NCBI RefSeq assembly: GCF_013327855.1
Contig: NZ_JABUMX010000002.1
Span: 248,001 to 312,000, forward strand
Length of the DNA stretch: 64,000 nucleotides
Origin: Phyllobacterium pellucidum
GTDB taxonomy: Bacteria; Pseudomonadota; Alphaproteobacteria; Rhizobiales; Rhizobiaceae
Direction: 5' to 3'
Part shown: positions 1 through 8,693 of the stretch, piece by piece
How positions within the stretch are numbered: the first letter of the stretch is position 1
How the letters are laid out: each line of letters begins with the position of its first letter
Notes under the pieces: generated by a model
Seen by the model: the letters and a program-made list of their open reading frames with translations, nothing else
Databases searched by the model: none
Told to the model about the DNA's origin: nothing
Translations under genes and position numbers: made by a program

Positions 1-86
1 GGAACGCTACGCAACGCCATACGGGAAATCCCCCAGGTTGCGATGGAATTGTCCTGACGCAAGACCAGGTTGAGGAGATCAGCCAT
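1..86 (-). CDS. Unidentified gene, 5' end only, runs off left edge
   Basis: On the minus strand an ATG at 84-86 opens a frame that stays open to the window edge; it begins MADLLNLVLRQDNSIATWG. It lies 21 bp downstream of the minus-strand gene ending at 108, so the two may be co-transcribed. Only 28 residues are visible and I do not recognise the family. No strong ribosome binding site is visible, so this could be a chance open frame. Confidence 0.35.
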   Translation of the reverse strand, partial: MADLLNLVLRQDNSIATWGISRMALRSV

Positions 87-107
87 CGATAGTGGGGAGG
101 CTCTACG

Positions 108-374
108 TCAGTAGCTTCTGCCGCGCGTGGCGATGCAGATGTCGATGACTTCACTCTCGATGTCAGCGCAGAGCATTTCATATTCAGCAATCAGCTTGAG
201 ATCTTTCGAGCCGTTGCGGCGCAAGCGATCAAGCGTGGAGCTGGCCTCGTCGAAGGCATCGCACAAGCTTTGCAATGTCGTATTCCGCGCACTGAGAACC
301 TGCAGCTGCCCACGCATCGCAGGCAGCCTGAGCATCAATTTCCACAGTCCCCTTTGGGCAGACGCGGTCGACAT
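108..374 (-). CDS. Small conserved-looking hypothetical protein
   Basis: An 88-residue protein if it starts at the ATG at 374; the frame extends upstream to a TTG at 428. It is predicted to be mostly helical, with a basic N-terminus (MSTASAQRGLWKLMLRLPA) and an acidic amphipathic C-terminal half ending in ATRGRSY. There is no signal peptide or membrane segment. I do not recognise a named family. A copy of the 18-bp element found upstream of the sulfatase-cluster genes lies at 492-509, pointing toward this gene, which ties it to the same putative regulon. Confidence 0.6.
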   Translation of the reverse strand: MSTASAQRGLWKLMLRLPAMRGQLQVLSARNTTLQSLCDAFDEASSTLDRLRRNGSKDLKLIAEYEMLCADIESEVIDICIATRGRSY

Positions 375-491
375 CGCTTCAATTGCATCCCCTGCTCGTT
401 GTTCCGTCGAGCTCCGGTCGGGCCGCAATCAGAAATTATATCCCCAGGCCCCGCTCGGTCATCAATCATAGGATGATGTCTCGCCTTATGG

Positions 492-509
492 GAGTACGTA
501 ACGGTTAAC
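492..509 (-). promoter_or_regulatory. Shared 18-bp element, copy 1
   Basis: Reads GTTAACCGTTACGTACTC on the minus strand, 118 bp upstream of the ATG at 374. It matches 14 of 18 positions of the composite TGTAACAGTTACGTACTT. Orientation relative to the gene is the same as in the other copies. It is the least conserved of the five main copies. Confidence 0.45.
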
Positions 510-625
510 AGGGGGTCCGTTGCCGCAAATCCGCGAGCCCAAAAAACGAAATGTTTTGCCTTGGATGAATTTGCATTGCCCCCTTTTTTGGTCGTTCTAC
601 CCCGGCATGGGCGGAAGGCTGTAAA

Positions 626-643
626 CGTTACAGTTACGAACTT
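626..643 (+). promoter_or_regulatory. Shared 18-bp element, copy 2
   Basis: Reads CGTTACAGTTACGAACTT, 45 bp upstream of the ATG at 689. It differs by one base from the copy ahead of the sulfatase at 2306. The TTAC repeats suggest a protein-binding site with repeated half-sites; the binding factor is unknown. Confidence 0.6.
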
Positions 644-688
644 GTCATGGAGGATGGAATCTGGCTCACGTTGGCTTTCAATTAAGGG

Positions 689-1503
689 ATGAAGTTCATG
701 AGATATTTAAGTTATTCATTAGATGTATTGATTGTGGCCATCAGCGCGATTTCGTTGGGTACGCTAGCTGCATCAGCACAGGAACACGCAGATGTAAATG
801 CTGCAAACAACCCGCTTACGCCCAAGATCACGCTCAATTTTCATGACTACTACGTTCCCGAACTGAGCGGACTGCCGGGCGACCGCTACGCAAACCAGTT
901 CCTGCTGCGCGGTCTCGTGCCTTCGGACCTTTTCGGCGCACCGCAATGATCCGCTTTACCCTGCCAGTTGCGACCGCACCGGAATTTCCGACAGGATATA
1001 CGACGGGCCTGGGCGACCTGACGCTGATGGACATTTTCCTCGTGCCCGGCAAGGAGATTTCATTCGGCGCCGGCCCGCTCGTCGTCCTCCCGACCGCGAC
1101 GGACGATGCCCTTGGCGCCGGCAAATGGCAGGCGGGCGCCGCCGGCGTTGTGGTCGCACCGCAAAGCTGGGGCCTGCTCGGCGGTCTCGTCACCTACCAG
1201 ACGTCATTTGCCGGCGAAAGCGACCGGGATGATGTTTCACTCGCAACGTTCCAGCCTATCGTCAATTTCAATTTGAGCAAGGGTTTCTACCTCAGGTCAT
1301 CCGCCATCTGGAACTTCGACCTGGAGAGCGGAAACTACTCGGTTCCGGTCGGTTTTGGCGTCGGCAAGGTGTTTCAGGTCAACGACAAGGTGACGATGAA
1401 CGGCTTCGTCGAGCCGCAATACACCGTCTTTGATCACGGCAGCGGCAACCCCGAGTGGCAGGTTTTCGTAGGCGTCAACTTTCAGTTTGCGCTCGGCAAA
1501 TAG
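689..1503 (+). pseudogene. Outer-membrane transporter-like protein, frameshifted
   Basis: Two frames together encode one protein of about 271 residues. 689-949 encodes a signal peptide (cleavage near ASAQE) and the first strands, ending GLVPSDLFGAPQ. 946-1503, in another frame, continues MIRFTLPVATAPEFPTGY and runs to a typical outer-membrane C-terminus ending FQFALGK. The junction is an ATGA stop/start overlap at 946-949; restoring one A (CAATG to CAAATG) rejoins the frames. The second half alone has no signal peptide and could not be exported. The barrel is rich in alternating strands and resembles the neuromedin-U-like/transporter family of proteobacterial outer-membrane proteins. The defect may be a true mutation or a sequencing error; the reading frames on both sides look intact. 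Confidence 0.7.
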
Positions 1504-1509
1504 ACGAGA

Positions 1510-2163
1510 TCATTTGGCCGTAACCTGACTGAACGACATGCCGTCGATCTTGCCTTCGTCGAGCCGATAGACGAGGGCTTGCAGGGTCGTCACGCCATTG
1601 CTGTTTGGGCCCTGTTCATTCGAGTAACGGATAATCCCGTCATGAATGCTCATGCCGAAAGCCTTTTGCAGATCCGTCTCGTCATCCTTCAAACCTGGTA
1701 CGGGCAACATCCACGCCGTCAAGGTTTCAGGACCTTGGGAGCAGCCTGACCGCGCAGTCTCGCTCTCCTCAGCCGATACCATCGTCAGGAGCCGTTTCGA
1801 ACCCGCTGCTTCACCATTGGAAATAAACCAGAGATTCGACGCATGGCCATCGAGCGCAACCTGGTAGCAGAGCCAGCTGACACCATTGGCGCCCGAACCG
1901 CGCGTCCTGATCTCGCCGCCAAACGCCTTCTGGATTGCATCGAGCGTCGTTGCTCCGAACGAAATGTCGAGCATGTCCGCCTTGAGCATATTGTTGAAGG
2001 GCTTGGGCATTTGATAGGACGTTGATTTGGCTGTGCCACCCGACAGGATCAGCGATGGAAAGCCCGAAAGCCGTACGTCGTCAGCCTTCGCCTGCGCAGC
2101 CCATATCCATGGACCGGTGGCGATGATCATTGCACATAGGGTCCTCACGGTGACCGCCTTCAT
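1510..2163 (-). CDS. Secreted hypothetical protein
   Basis: A 217-residue protein with an N-terminal signal peptide (basic start, hydrophobic stretch, cleavage near AQAKA-DD). The mature part contains two cysteines (one in SWLCYQV, one in SGCSQGP) that could form a disulphide. I do not recognise a family. It converges with the outer-membrane gene ending at 1503 and is transcribed divergently from the arylsulfatase. A copy of the 18-bp element at 2230-2247 points at it from 66 bp upstream, so it is probably expressed with the sulfatase cluster. Confidence 0.7.
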   Translation of the reverse strand: MKAVTVRTLCAMIIATGPWIWAAQAKADDVRLSGFPSLILSGGTAKSTSYQMPKPFNNMLKADMLDISFGATTLDAIQKAFGGEIRTRGSGANGVSWLCYQVALDGHASNLWFISNGEAAGSKRLLTMVSAEESETARSGCSQGPETLTAWMLPVPGLKDDETDLQKAFGMSIHDGIIRYSNEQGPNSNGVTTLQALVYRLDEGKIDGMSFSQVTAK

Positions 2164-2229
2164 TCACGTCTCCTGCTGCGTTTTCGCGTCTAACGTGCAG
2201 ACATCATGAGCGCATCTCATCCGAAGACA

Positions 2230-2247
2230 AAGTACTTAACTGTTACA
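2230..2247 (-). promoter_or_regulatory. Shared 18-bp element, copy 3
   Basis: Reads TGTAACAGTTAAGTACTT on the minus strand, 66 bp upstream of the gene starting at 2163. It matches the sulfatase copy at 15 of 18 positions. Confidence 0.55.
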
Positions 2248-2305
2248 GAACGCTCTGCGACATGCATATAAAATTTCGTCCCGTTCCCGGTAAAATCAAG
2301 CATTG

Positions 2306-2323
2306 CGTTACAGTTACGTACTT
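2306..2323 (+). promoter_or_regulatory. Shared 18-bp element, copy 4
   Basis: Reads CGTTACAGTTACGTACTT, 159 bp upstream of the arylsulfatase start. It is the best representative of the family and differs from the porin copy at a single position. Confidence 0.6.
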
Positions 2324-2482
2324 CCTTCGGAAGCCGAAGCCCGAAAGCATGCAGGTCGTCCAAAAGCCCAATCCAGGGCAGAAACACGCGCAGCGGTTGC
2401 AGGGGTCTGATAATGCCTCGGCCCAGACACGAGAGTACAATGCTTCAGCACGAAATTTGCCCCCGTCTCCAGGAGGATACTG

Positions 2483-4144
2483 ATGTCAGTTGAATGGAAG
2501 ATTGATTTAAGCAGGCTTTGGCAAGCTTGCGTTCCGAGCGGAGCCAAGGCGAGAACCTCCCTGCTCGCTGGCGCGGCCATAGCGACAGGGATTGCTTTTG
2601 CGCAATGGCCCGGGGTTCAGGCCGCGCAGGCGCAGGACGCTCCCAAACCCAACATCCTCGTCATTTTCGGCGACGATATCGGCCAGACGAATATCAGCGC
2701 CTATACCCGCGGCCTCGTCGGTTACCAGACACCGAATATCGACCGCATCGCCAAGGAAGGCATGATGTTCACGGATTACTATGCCGAGAACAGCTGTACT
2801 GCCGGACGCTCTTCCTTCATCACCGGCCAGACGCCGTTGCGCACCGGTCTTTCCAAGGTGGGCGCGCCCGGAGCGCCGGTCGGGCTCCAGGACCGCGACA
2901 TAACAATCGCCCAGGCCCTTAAGCCGCTTGGCTACAACACCGCCCAATTCGGCAAGAACCACCTTGGCGACAAAGATGAATATCTGCCCGTAAAGCACGG
3001 TTTCGACGAGTTTTTCGGCAATCTCTATCACCTCAATGCGGAGGAAGAGCCGGAACGACCCTATTGGCCAAAGGACCCCAATGATCCCTTTGTCAAGAAT
3101 TTCTCGCCGCGCGGCGTGATTAAGGCAACGGCCGATGGCAAGATCGAGGATTCCGGTCCGTTGACGACGAAGCGGATGGAAACGATCGACGACGAGACCA
3201 CGGGTGCCGCGATCGACTACATCAAGCAGCACAGCAAGGGCGACAAGCCATTCTTCGTCTGGATGAACACAACCCGCATGCACGTATTTACTCATGTGCG
3301 GGAAGAGTATCGCGGCAAGAGCGGCATGCCGGGCAATGAATATGCCGACGGCATGTGGGAACACGATCAGGACGTCGGCAAGCTTCTGAAGACACTCGAC
3401 GACGAAGGCATCGCCAACAACACGATCGTCGTCTACACGACCGACAACGGGCCCAACATGTTCTCATGGCCGGATGCGGCGATGACGCCGTTCCGCAGCG
3501 AAAAGGATTCCAACTGGGAGGGTGCATTCCGCGTCCCGGCGATGATCCGTTGGCCAGGCAAGATCAAACCCGATACCGTCAGCAACGACATGTTCTCGGG
3601 CCTCGACTGGTTCCCGACCCTGCTCGCCGCTGCTGGCGACACGGATATCAAGGACCGGCTGCTGAAGGGTACCGATATCGGCGGCAAGAACTTCAAGGTG
3701 CATCTCGACGGCTACAATCAGCTGCCCTATCTCGAAGGTCAGCAGCCGAAGAGTGCGCGCAACGAGTTCTACTATTTCGACGACGACGGTAAACTCGTCG
3801 CCATGCGTTGGGACAACTGGAAAGCGGTGTTCTGCGAGCAGCGCGCGCCAGGCAACCTCAACATCTGGCAGGAGCCCTTTACCTGCCTGCGTCTTCCCAA
3901 GATCTTCAACCTGCGCATGGACCCCTATGAGCGCGCCGACATCACTTCAGACCAGTACAATGACTGGCTGGCGAAGAACGCGTATCTGACGGGTATAGCC
4001 ACGTTGAAAGCTTCGGAGTTCCTTCAAACCTTCGTCGATTATCCGCCGAGCCAGAAGCCGGCAAGCTTCAGTGTCGACCAGGTGGAGGAAGCCGTTCACA
4101 AGAAGATCGACGAGGAACTGGCAAAGCAGAACAAGGCGCAATAA
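2483..4144 (+). CDS. Periplasmic arylsulfatase
   Basis: A 553-residue type I sulfatase that hydrolyses sulfate esters; the physiological substrate is unknown. A strong AGGAGG precedes the ATG. Residues 1-50 form a long Sec-type leader (cleavage near AQA-QD), so it acts in the periplasm. Metal-binding Asp64-Asp65 lie in ILVIFGDDIG. The catalytic signature is C105-T-A-G-R109, in which Cys105 would be converted to formylglycine; position 3 is Ala rather than the commoner Pro. A TTDNGPNM segment supplies further metal ligands. The maturing enzyme is encoded at 13185, beyond the Bat operon. Length is normal for the family. Confidence 0.9.
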   Translation: MSVEWKIDLSRLWQACVPSGAKARTSLLAGAAIATGIAFAQWPGVQAAQAQDAPKPNILVIFGDDIGQTNISAYTRGLVGYQTPNIDRIAKEGMMFTDYYAENSCTAGRSSFITGQTPLRTGLSKVGAPGAPVGLQDRDITIAQALKPLGYNTAQFGKNHLGDKDEYLPVKHGFDEFFGNLYHLNAEEEPERPYWPKDPNDPFVKNFSPRGVIKATADGKIEDSGPLTTKRMETIDDETTGAAIDYIKQHSKGDKPFFVWMNTTRMHVFTHVREEYRGKSGMPGNEYADGMWEHDQDVGKLLKTLDDEGIANNTIVVYTTDNGPNMFSWPDAAMTPFRSEKDSNWEGAFRVPAMIRWPGKIKPDTVSNDMFSGLDWFPTLLAAAGDTDIKDRLLKGTDIGGKNFKVHLDGYNQLPYLEGQQPKSARNEFYYFDDDGKLVAMRWDNWKAVFCEQRAPGNLNIWQEPFTCLRLPKIFNLRMDPYERADITSDQYNDWLAKNAYLTGIATLKASEFLQTFVDYPPSQKPASFSVDQVEEAVHKKIDEELAKQNKAQ

Positions 4145-4219
4145 CGCCCGTTTGATTTCGATAACCGGCTGGCGCCCAGAAGATGCGCCAGCCGAACAAT
4201 CCATTGCGGAGCGCATCAG

Positions 4220-6751
4220 ATGAGCGTTGATACGCAACTTTCCAACCAGCCTGCCGGTGCCGAACAGTTTGAGGTTTCCATGCCCCAACGATTGACCCTC
4301 ACGGCGCCGCCTGCCCTTCTGCTTTTCGCCTCGGGCTTTTCAGCTCTGGTCTTTCAGGTCGTCTGGGTACGGCAACTCTCGCTGATCGTTGGTGTCGACG
4401 TCTATGCCGTGACGGCTGGCGTTGCAGCGTTCATGGCAGGGTTGGCGCTCGGCAGTCTGTTGCTCGGGCCCGCAATCGATCGCAGCAATTATCCCTTTCG
4501 GTTTTATGCGCTGCTCGAGGCGGGTGTCGCCCTTTGCGGCATTGCAGTTACCGTCGCGCTCGCACATTTTGCGCCGTCCTTTGCAATTATCGAGAATTCC
4601 GCTGCACCCGTCGCCTGGTTGATCGTTTTCGCTCTCGTCGGTGTTCCCGCTGTCCTCATGGGCGGCACCCTTCCGGCGGTGGTGCGATCGGTAGCCGCGT
4701 CGAACCGCGACATCGGCCGCAAGGGCGGACGCCTATATGCGGCAAATACCGCCGGAGCCATTGCCGGCACCCTCGCCGCTGCATTCCTCCTCATCCCCTA
4801 TCTCGGTGTCTCCGGCACCGCCTATGCTGCGGCGGCGCTGAGCTTTCTTGCAGCTGCCCTTGCGCTGGTCCTTGCGTCGCCTGCTCAAGCGCAAACCATC
4901 TCGCCTGCCAATGTGAATTACCGGAATGTTCGTCTTGCCTTGTTTCTGTATTCTGTGGCGGGCGGCATCGCACTCGGCTACGAGGTCATCTGGACCCAAT
5001 CCATCGTCCAGTTCATGAGCACACGGACATTTGCCTTCGCCATTGTGCTCGCCACCTACCTCATTGGTTTGGCGGCAGGCTCCGCACTTGCCTCGAGATG
5101 GGTCGATCGCGTTCGCGACCACTGGAGCATTTTCGGCCTGCTAATCGCCGGCGCGGGCCTCGTCGGTCTTTGCGGCATCGCGTTCCTCGGCAACTGGATC
5201 ATCATGCTGCAGTCCATGGCCGAGTACTGGCTGCTTCAGCTGACAGGAAACCAGCTTGCGGGAATGTCGGCACGCTTTGCGGTCGCCGCGATCCTCATCG
5301 TGCTTCCAACGACGCTTCTGCTTGGCGCCGCCTTTCCCTTTGCGCTTAAGCTCGTGGTTGAAGATGGCCGGACGGGAAGCGGCGTCGGGCTCGTCAGCGG
5401 CTGGAACACGCTCGGCAGCATTGTTGGGACGGTCCTTACGGGCTTTGTCCTCGTTCCCACTTTCGGCTTCGTCGGCTCGTTCGGCATCCTCGCTGTCGCT
5501 GCCACCGTCATTGGCCTGATCGCCGTGTTTCGCAACGTCGCAGCTGTACGCCTCCACCGCATTGCCATTGCATCGGTCTGCATCCTGACGCTGGCCCTGG
5601 CCTTCCTCGTCCCCTCTGATCGCTTCGCCAGTCTGCTGCCCGGTGCACAGGCCGGAAGGCTGGTCTTCTACGAGGAAGGCCTTGGCGCAACCGTCGCGGT
5701 CGTCGAACAGGGCCGCGACCGCAAGTTCCGCCGACTCTATATCCAGGGTGTTTCCAATACGGGAGACTCCCTGCCCTCCCTGCGCTACATGCGGCTCCAG
5801 GCGCTCCTTCCCCTGATAACCATGCAAAAGCGGCCGCAGGCGGCGATGGTTGTAGGCCTCGGAACCGGCATAACCGCAGGTGCGCTCCTTACCTATGACG
5901 GGCTCAACCAGCGCGTCGCGGCTGAACTCCTGCCAGGCGTACAGCGGGCAGCGAACCTGTTCAACGGCAATTTCAATGCTGCCTCCTCGCCCGACCTCGA
6001 TATCCGGCTGCGGGATGGCAGGCGGGAACTGCTTGGAAGCGAAGAGTCCTACGATCTCGTAACGCTCGAACCGCCGCCTCCCTCGGCCGCAGGGGTCGCC
6101 AATCTCTACTCCACCGATTTCTACAGGCTTGCCGCCGCGCGGCTGCGGCCAGGTGGCATGGTCGCGCAATGGCTCCCGTTGCCGACGCAAAACGATGAGG
6201 ATACGCGCTCGCTCGTTCGAAGCTTCATCGATGTCTTTCCGCACGCATCCCTATGGACAACCGAACTGCATGAAATGCTCCTCGTCGGCTCGTTCGAACC
6301 CATGAACCTCGATGTCGCTCAGATGAGTGCGCGGTTCGAACAACCCGGTGTGAGGCAGGCCTTGCGCGAAGTCGGCGTCAATTCACTTCCTGAATTGATG
6401 GCCACATTCGTGATGGATCGCAAGGGACTTGAAACCTATGCCGGAGACGCGGCCCCCGTGACCGACGATATGCCTCGCATCGAATATGCGGCGTGGGTGA
6501 GACCCGACACCTTTCCGACAGTCCTGCCGAAACTTCTCGCCCTTGCCAGTGAACCGCCTCTGGTCAATGCCGATGCGGCCTTCATCACATCCACGAAGCA
6601 GGAACGGGAAATTCTCCACACGTTCTATAATGCCGGCCTAAGCGCCTATCGCGGTGATCGGGACGCATGGCAGCGCAACGCCGGATTCGTCAGCGACCAT
6701 GCACCCGACAATGCCTACTATGCCTGGTTTTTAGGGGGGAACACACAATGA
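4220..6751 (+). CDS. Membrane-fused spermidine synthase-like protein
   Basis: An 843-residue protein. Roughly the first 475 residues are a polytopic membrane domain with many hydrophobic helices (starting LLLFASGFSALVFQVVWVRQ). The rest is a spermidine-synthase-like Rossmann domain with a glycine-rich loop MVVGLGTGITAG near residue 543 and a LEPPPP segment near 615. In soluble homologues this fold transfers aminopropyl groups; in membrane-fused members the reaction is mostly uncharacterised. GGAG lies 8 bp before the ATG; a second possible start is at 4280. It sits 75 bp after the arylsulfatase and its stop overlaps the MoxR start (ATGA), so it is translationally linked to the Bat operon. Confidence 0.8.
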   Translation: MSVDTQLSNQPAGAEQFEVSMPQRLTLTAPPALLLFASGFSALVFQVVWVRQLSLIVGVDVYAVTAGVAAFMAGLALGSLLLGPAIDRSNYPFRFYALLEAGVALCGIAVTVALAHFAPSFAIIENSAAPVAWLIVFALVGVPAVLMGGTLPAVVRSVAASNRDIGRKGGRLYAANTAGAIAGTLAAAFLLIPYLGVSGTAYAAAALSFLAAALALVLASPAQAQTISPANVNYRNVRLALFLYSVAGGIALGYEVIWTQSIVQFMSTRTFAFAIVLATYLIGLAAGSALASRWVDRVRDHWSIFGLLIAGAGLVGLCGIAFLGNWIIMLQSMAEYWLLQLTGNQLAGMSARFAVAAILIVLPTTLLLGAAFPFALKLVVEDGRTGSGVGLVSGWNTLGSIVGTVLTGFVLVPTFGFVGSFGILAVAATVIGLIAVFRNVAAVRLHRIAIASVCILTLALAFLVPSDRFASLLPGAQAGRLVFYEEGLGATVAVVEQGRDRKFRRLYIQGVSNTGDSLPSLRYMRLQALLPLITMQKRPQAAMVVGLGTGITAGALLTYDGLNQRVAAELLPGVQRAANLFNGNFNAASSPDLDIRLRDGRRELLGSEESYDLVTLEPPPPSAAGVANLYSTDFYRLAAARLRPGGMVAQWLPLPTQNDEDTRSLVRSFIDVFPHASLWTTELHEMLLVGSFEPMNLDVAQMSARFEQPGVRQALREVGVNSLPELMATFVMDRKGLETYAGDAAPVTDDMPRIEYAAWVRPDTFPTVLPKLLALASEPPLVNADAAFITSTKQEREILHTFYNAGLSAYRGDRDAWQRNAGFVSDHAPDNAYYAWFLGGNTQ

Positions 6752-7722
6752 GCGCACGTGACGACATTCTCGCATTGGGCAAGCGGGTCGGCCAGTCGAT
6801 CATCGGCCAGGACACGATGGTCGAGCGGTTGCTGCTTGGCCTTATTGCCAATGGCCATCTGCTGGTGGAAGGCTTGCCCGGCCTTGCGAAGACGCGGGCG
6901 ATCAAGAGTCTGGCGAAAAATCTCGATGCCGAGCTGTCGCGCGTACAGTTCACGCCGGACCTTTTGCCGGCCGACATCACCGGCTCCGAAATCTACTTCA
7001 GCGAGGGCGGCAAGGGTGAGTTCAAATTCCAGCAGGGCCCGATCTTCGCCAACCTGATCCTTGCCGACGAGGTGAATCGTGCGCCGGCGAAGGTGCAATC
7101 GGCGCTGCTTGAAGCGATGGAGGAACGCCAGGTGACCGTCGGGGGCAAAAGCTATCCCCTGCCTGACCTTTTCATGGTGATGGCGACGCAAAACCCAATT
7201 GAGCAGGAAGGGACGTATCCGCTCCCCGAAGCTCAGCTTGACCGCTTTCTCATGCACGTCGAAGTGGGCTACACAGATGAGCAGTCGGAGGCGGCGATCA
7301 TGCGGCTCGTTCGCAGCGAGGAGACTGCAACCAAGTCCAAACCCGGCAAATCCGACGACAAGCTGGACCCCAAAGCAGTCTTCGATGCCCGGGCCGAAAT
7401 ATCCGCCATCACCGTGTCCAAGCCGGTCGAGGACTACATGGTGGCACTCGTTTTCGCCACACGCTACCCCGACAAGATCGACGCGGACCTCGCCAAATGG
7501 CTGCAAGTCGGTGTCAGCCCGCGCGGCGTCATTGGCCTCGACAAGGTTTCACGCGCCTATGCGTGGCTAAAGGGTCGCGACTATGTCACGCCCGACGATG
7601 TCAAGGCGATCGTCCATGATGTTTTCAGGCACCGGCTGATCCTGTCCTATGAGGCACATGCCGCGGATATCGGTCCCGACAAAGTCATCGACCGGATTGT
7701 CGAACGCGTAGCGGTGGCCTGA
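6748..7722 (+). CDS. MoxR-family AAA+ ATPase
   Basis: A 324-residue MoxR ATPase. Walker A is GLPGLAKT at 42-49 and Walker B LILADE at 103-108, followed by the family-typical stretch NRAPAKVQSALLEAMEE. The ATG at 6748 overlaps the preceding stop by 4 bp; a GGGGGGA run lies ahead of it. MoxR proteins act as chaperone-like ATPases with VWA-domain partners, which here are encoded by the next genes. The C-terminal lid is complete. Confidence 0.92.
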   Translation: MSARDDILALGKRVGQSIIGQDTMVERLLLGLIANGHLLVEGLPGLAKTRAIKSLAKNLDAELSRVQFTPDLLPADITGSEIYFSEGGKGEFKFQQGPIFANLILADEVNRAPAKVQSALLEAMEERQVTVGGKSYPLPDLFMVMATQNPIEQEGTYPLPEAQLDRFLMHVEVGYTDEQSEAAIMRLVRSEETATKSKPGKSDDKLDPKAVFDARAEISAITVSKPVEDYMVALVFATRYPDKIDADLAKWLQVGVSPRGVIGLDKVSRAYAWLKGRDYVTPDDVKAIVHDVFRHRLILSYEAHAADIGPDKVIDRIVERVAVA

Positions 7723-7727
7723 GTGCC

Positions 7728-8693
7728 ATGGCGCCCGCTTCCTCGTCCACGCAAGAAATCTCCGACGGCGTTTATGTCTCAGTCGAACAGCTCGCCGCAC
7801 TCGAATCGACAGCGCGCGACCTGACATTCATCCAGAGGAACGCGGTACAGCAGCCCCTGACCGGGCGCCACAGTTCCAGGATGCGCGGACGCGGACTGAC
7901 CTTCGAGGAACTGCGCGAATATCTTCCGGGCGATGATATCCGCACCATCGACTGGCGGGTAACGGCGCGCACCAACAAACCCTTCGTGCGCATCTACGGC
8001 GAGGAAAAGGAACGTCCTGCCCTCATCGTCGTCGACCAGCGCACCAATATGTTCTTCGGCAGCCGTCGCGTCATGAAATCGGTCACGGCTGCGGAAGCCG
8101 CCATGCTGTGCGCCTGGCGCATTCTCGGCTCGGGCGACCGGGTCGGCGGGCAGGTGTTCAACGATAGCGGCACAACGCAGCTGCGGCCGCATCGCAGCCG
8201 AGAGTCCGTCATTGCCTTGGGCGACGGCATTGCCGCCATGAACCAGGCGCTGAATGCGCGCACGCCCGGCGAGCGCGCCACAGGACAGCTGGACACGGTG
8301 CTGCGGACCGTGGAGAATGTCGCGCATCACGATCACCTAGTGATCATCGTCAGCGATTTTGACGGACATTCGGCAGAAACGCGCGATCTCCTTTTGCGCC
8401 TCAGCGTGCGCAATGACGTGCTCGCCATTCTGGTCTATGACCCGTTCCTGCTCGAATTGCCAACCAAAGGCGAGATAGTCATCAGGGGCGGCTCCATGCA
8501 AGCAGAACTCACTTTCCAGCAGGCAAAGGCACGCAACGCGATCGGCGATTTTGCCCGAAGCAGAGGGCGCGAATTGTTGGCCTGGCAGCAGGAACTCGGC
8601 CTGCCGATGCTGCCGGTATCGACCGCGCTTGAGACGGCGCCACAATTGCGCCGATTGCTGGCGCAGACCGCCTGGCGGCAAAGGAGGCGATGA
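7728..8693 (+). CDS. DUF58 domain protein
   Basis: A 321-residue cytoplasmic protein with the DUF58 signature RGLTFEELREYLPGDDIR at 55-72 followed by TIDWR, and a VWA-like fold downstream. It is the standard partner gene of MoxR in MoxR-Bat operons and lies 5 bp after the MoxR stop. Its biochemical function is not established; it is thought to link MoxR to the membrane VWA proteins. Confidence 0.88.
   Translation: MAPASSSTQEISDGVYVSVEQLAALESTARDLTFIQRNAVQQPLTGRHSSRMRGRGLTFEELREYLPGDDIRTIDWRVTARTNKPFVRIYGEEKERPALIVVDQRTNMFFGSRRVMKSVTAAEAAMLCAWRILGSGDRVGGQVFNDSGTTQLRPHRSRESVIALGDGIAAMNQALNARTPGERATGQLDTVLRTVENVAHHDHLVIIVSDFDGHSAETRDLLLRLSVRNDVLAILVYDPFLLELPTKGEIVIRGGSMQAELTFQQAKARNAIGDFARSRGRELLAWQQELGLPMLPVSTALETAPQLRRLLAQTAWRQRRR

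Larger units (their letters stand above)
375..688. other. Intergenic region with two regulatory elements
   Basis: About 310 bp between the divergent gene starts at 374 (minus) and 689 (plus). I see no credible gene in it. It carries one copy of the shared 18-bp element for each flanking gene (492-509 reading minus, 626-643 reading plus), so it is best read as a divergent control region. Confidence 0.5.
2164..2482. other. Divergent intergenic region with two shared elements
   Basis: 319 bp between the secreted hypothetical (minus) and the arylsulfatase (plus). It contains no credible gene. Two copies of the 18-bp element lie here, one for each direction (2230-2247 minus, 2306-2323 plus), 58 bp apart. 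The rest of the leader of the sulfatase (about 160 bp) shows no structure I can name. Confidence 0.5.

Noticed and set aside
5141..6244. Minus-strand open frame of 367 codons over the spermidine-synthase-like gene
   Set aside because: The translation lacks domain features and is opposite a well-formed membrane/Rossmann protein; a shadow frame.
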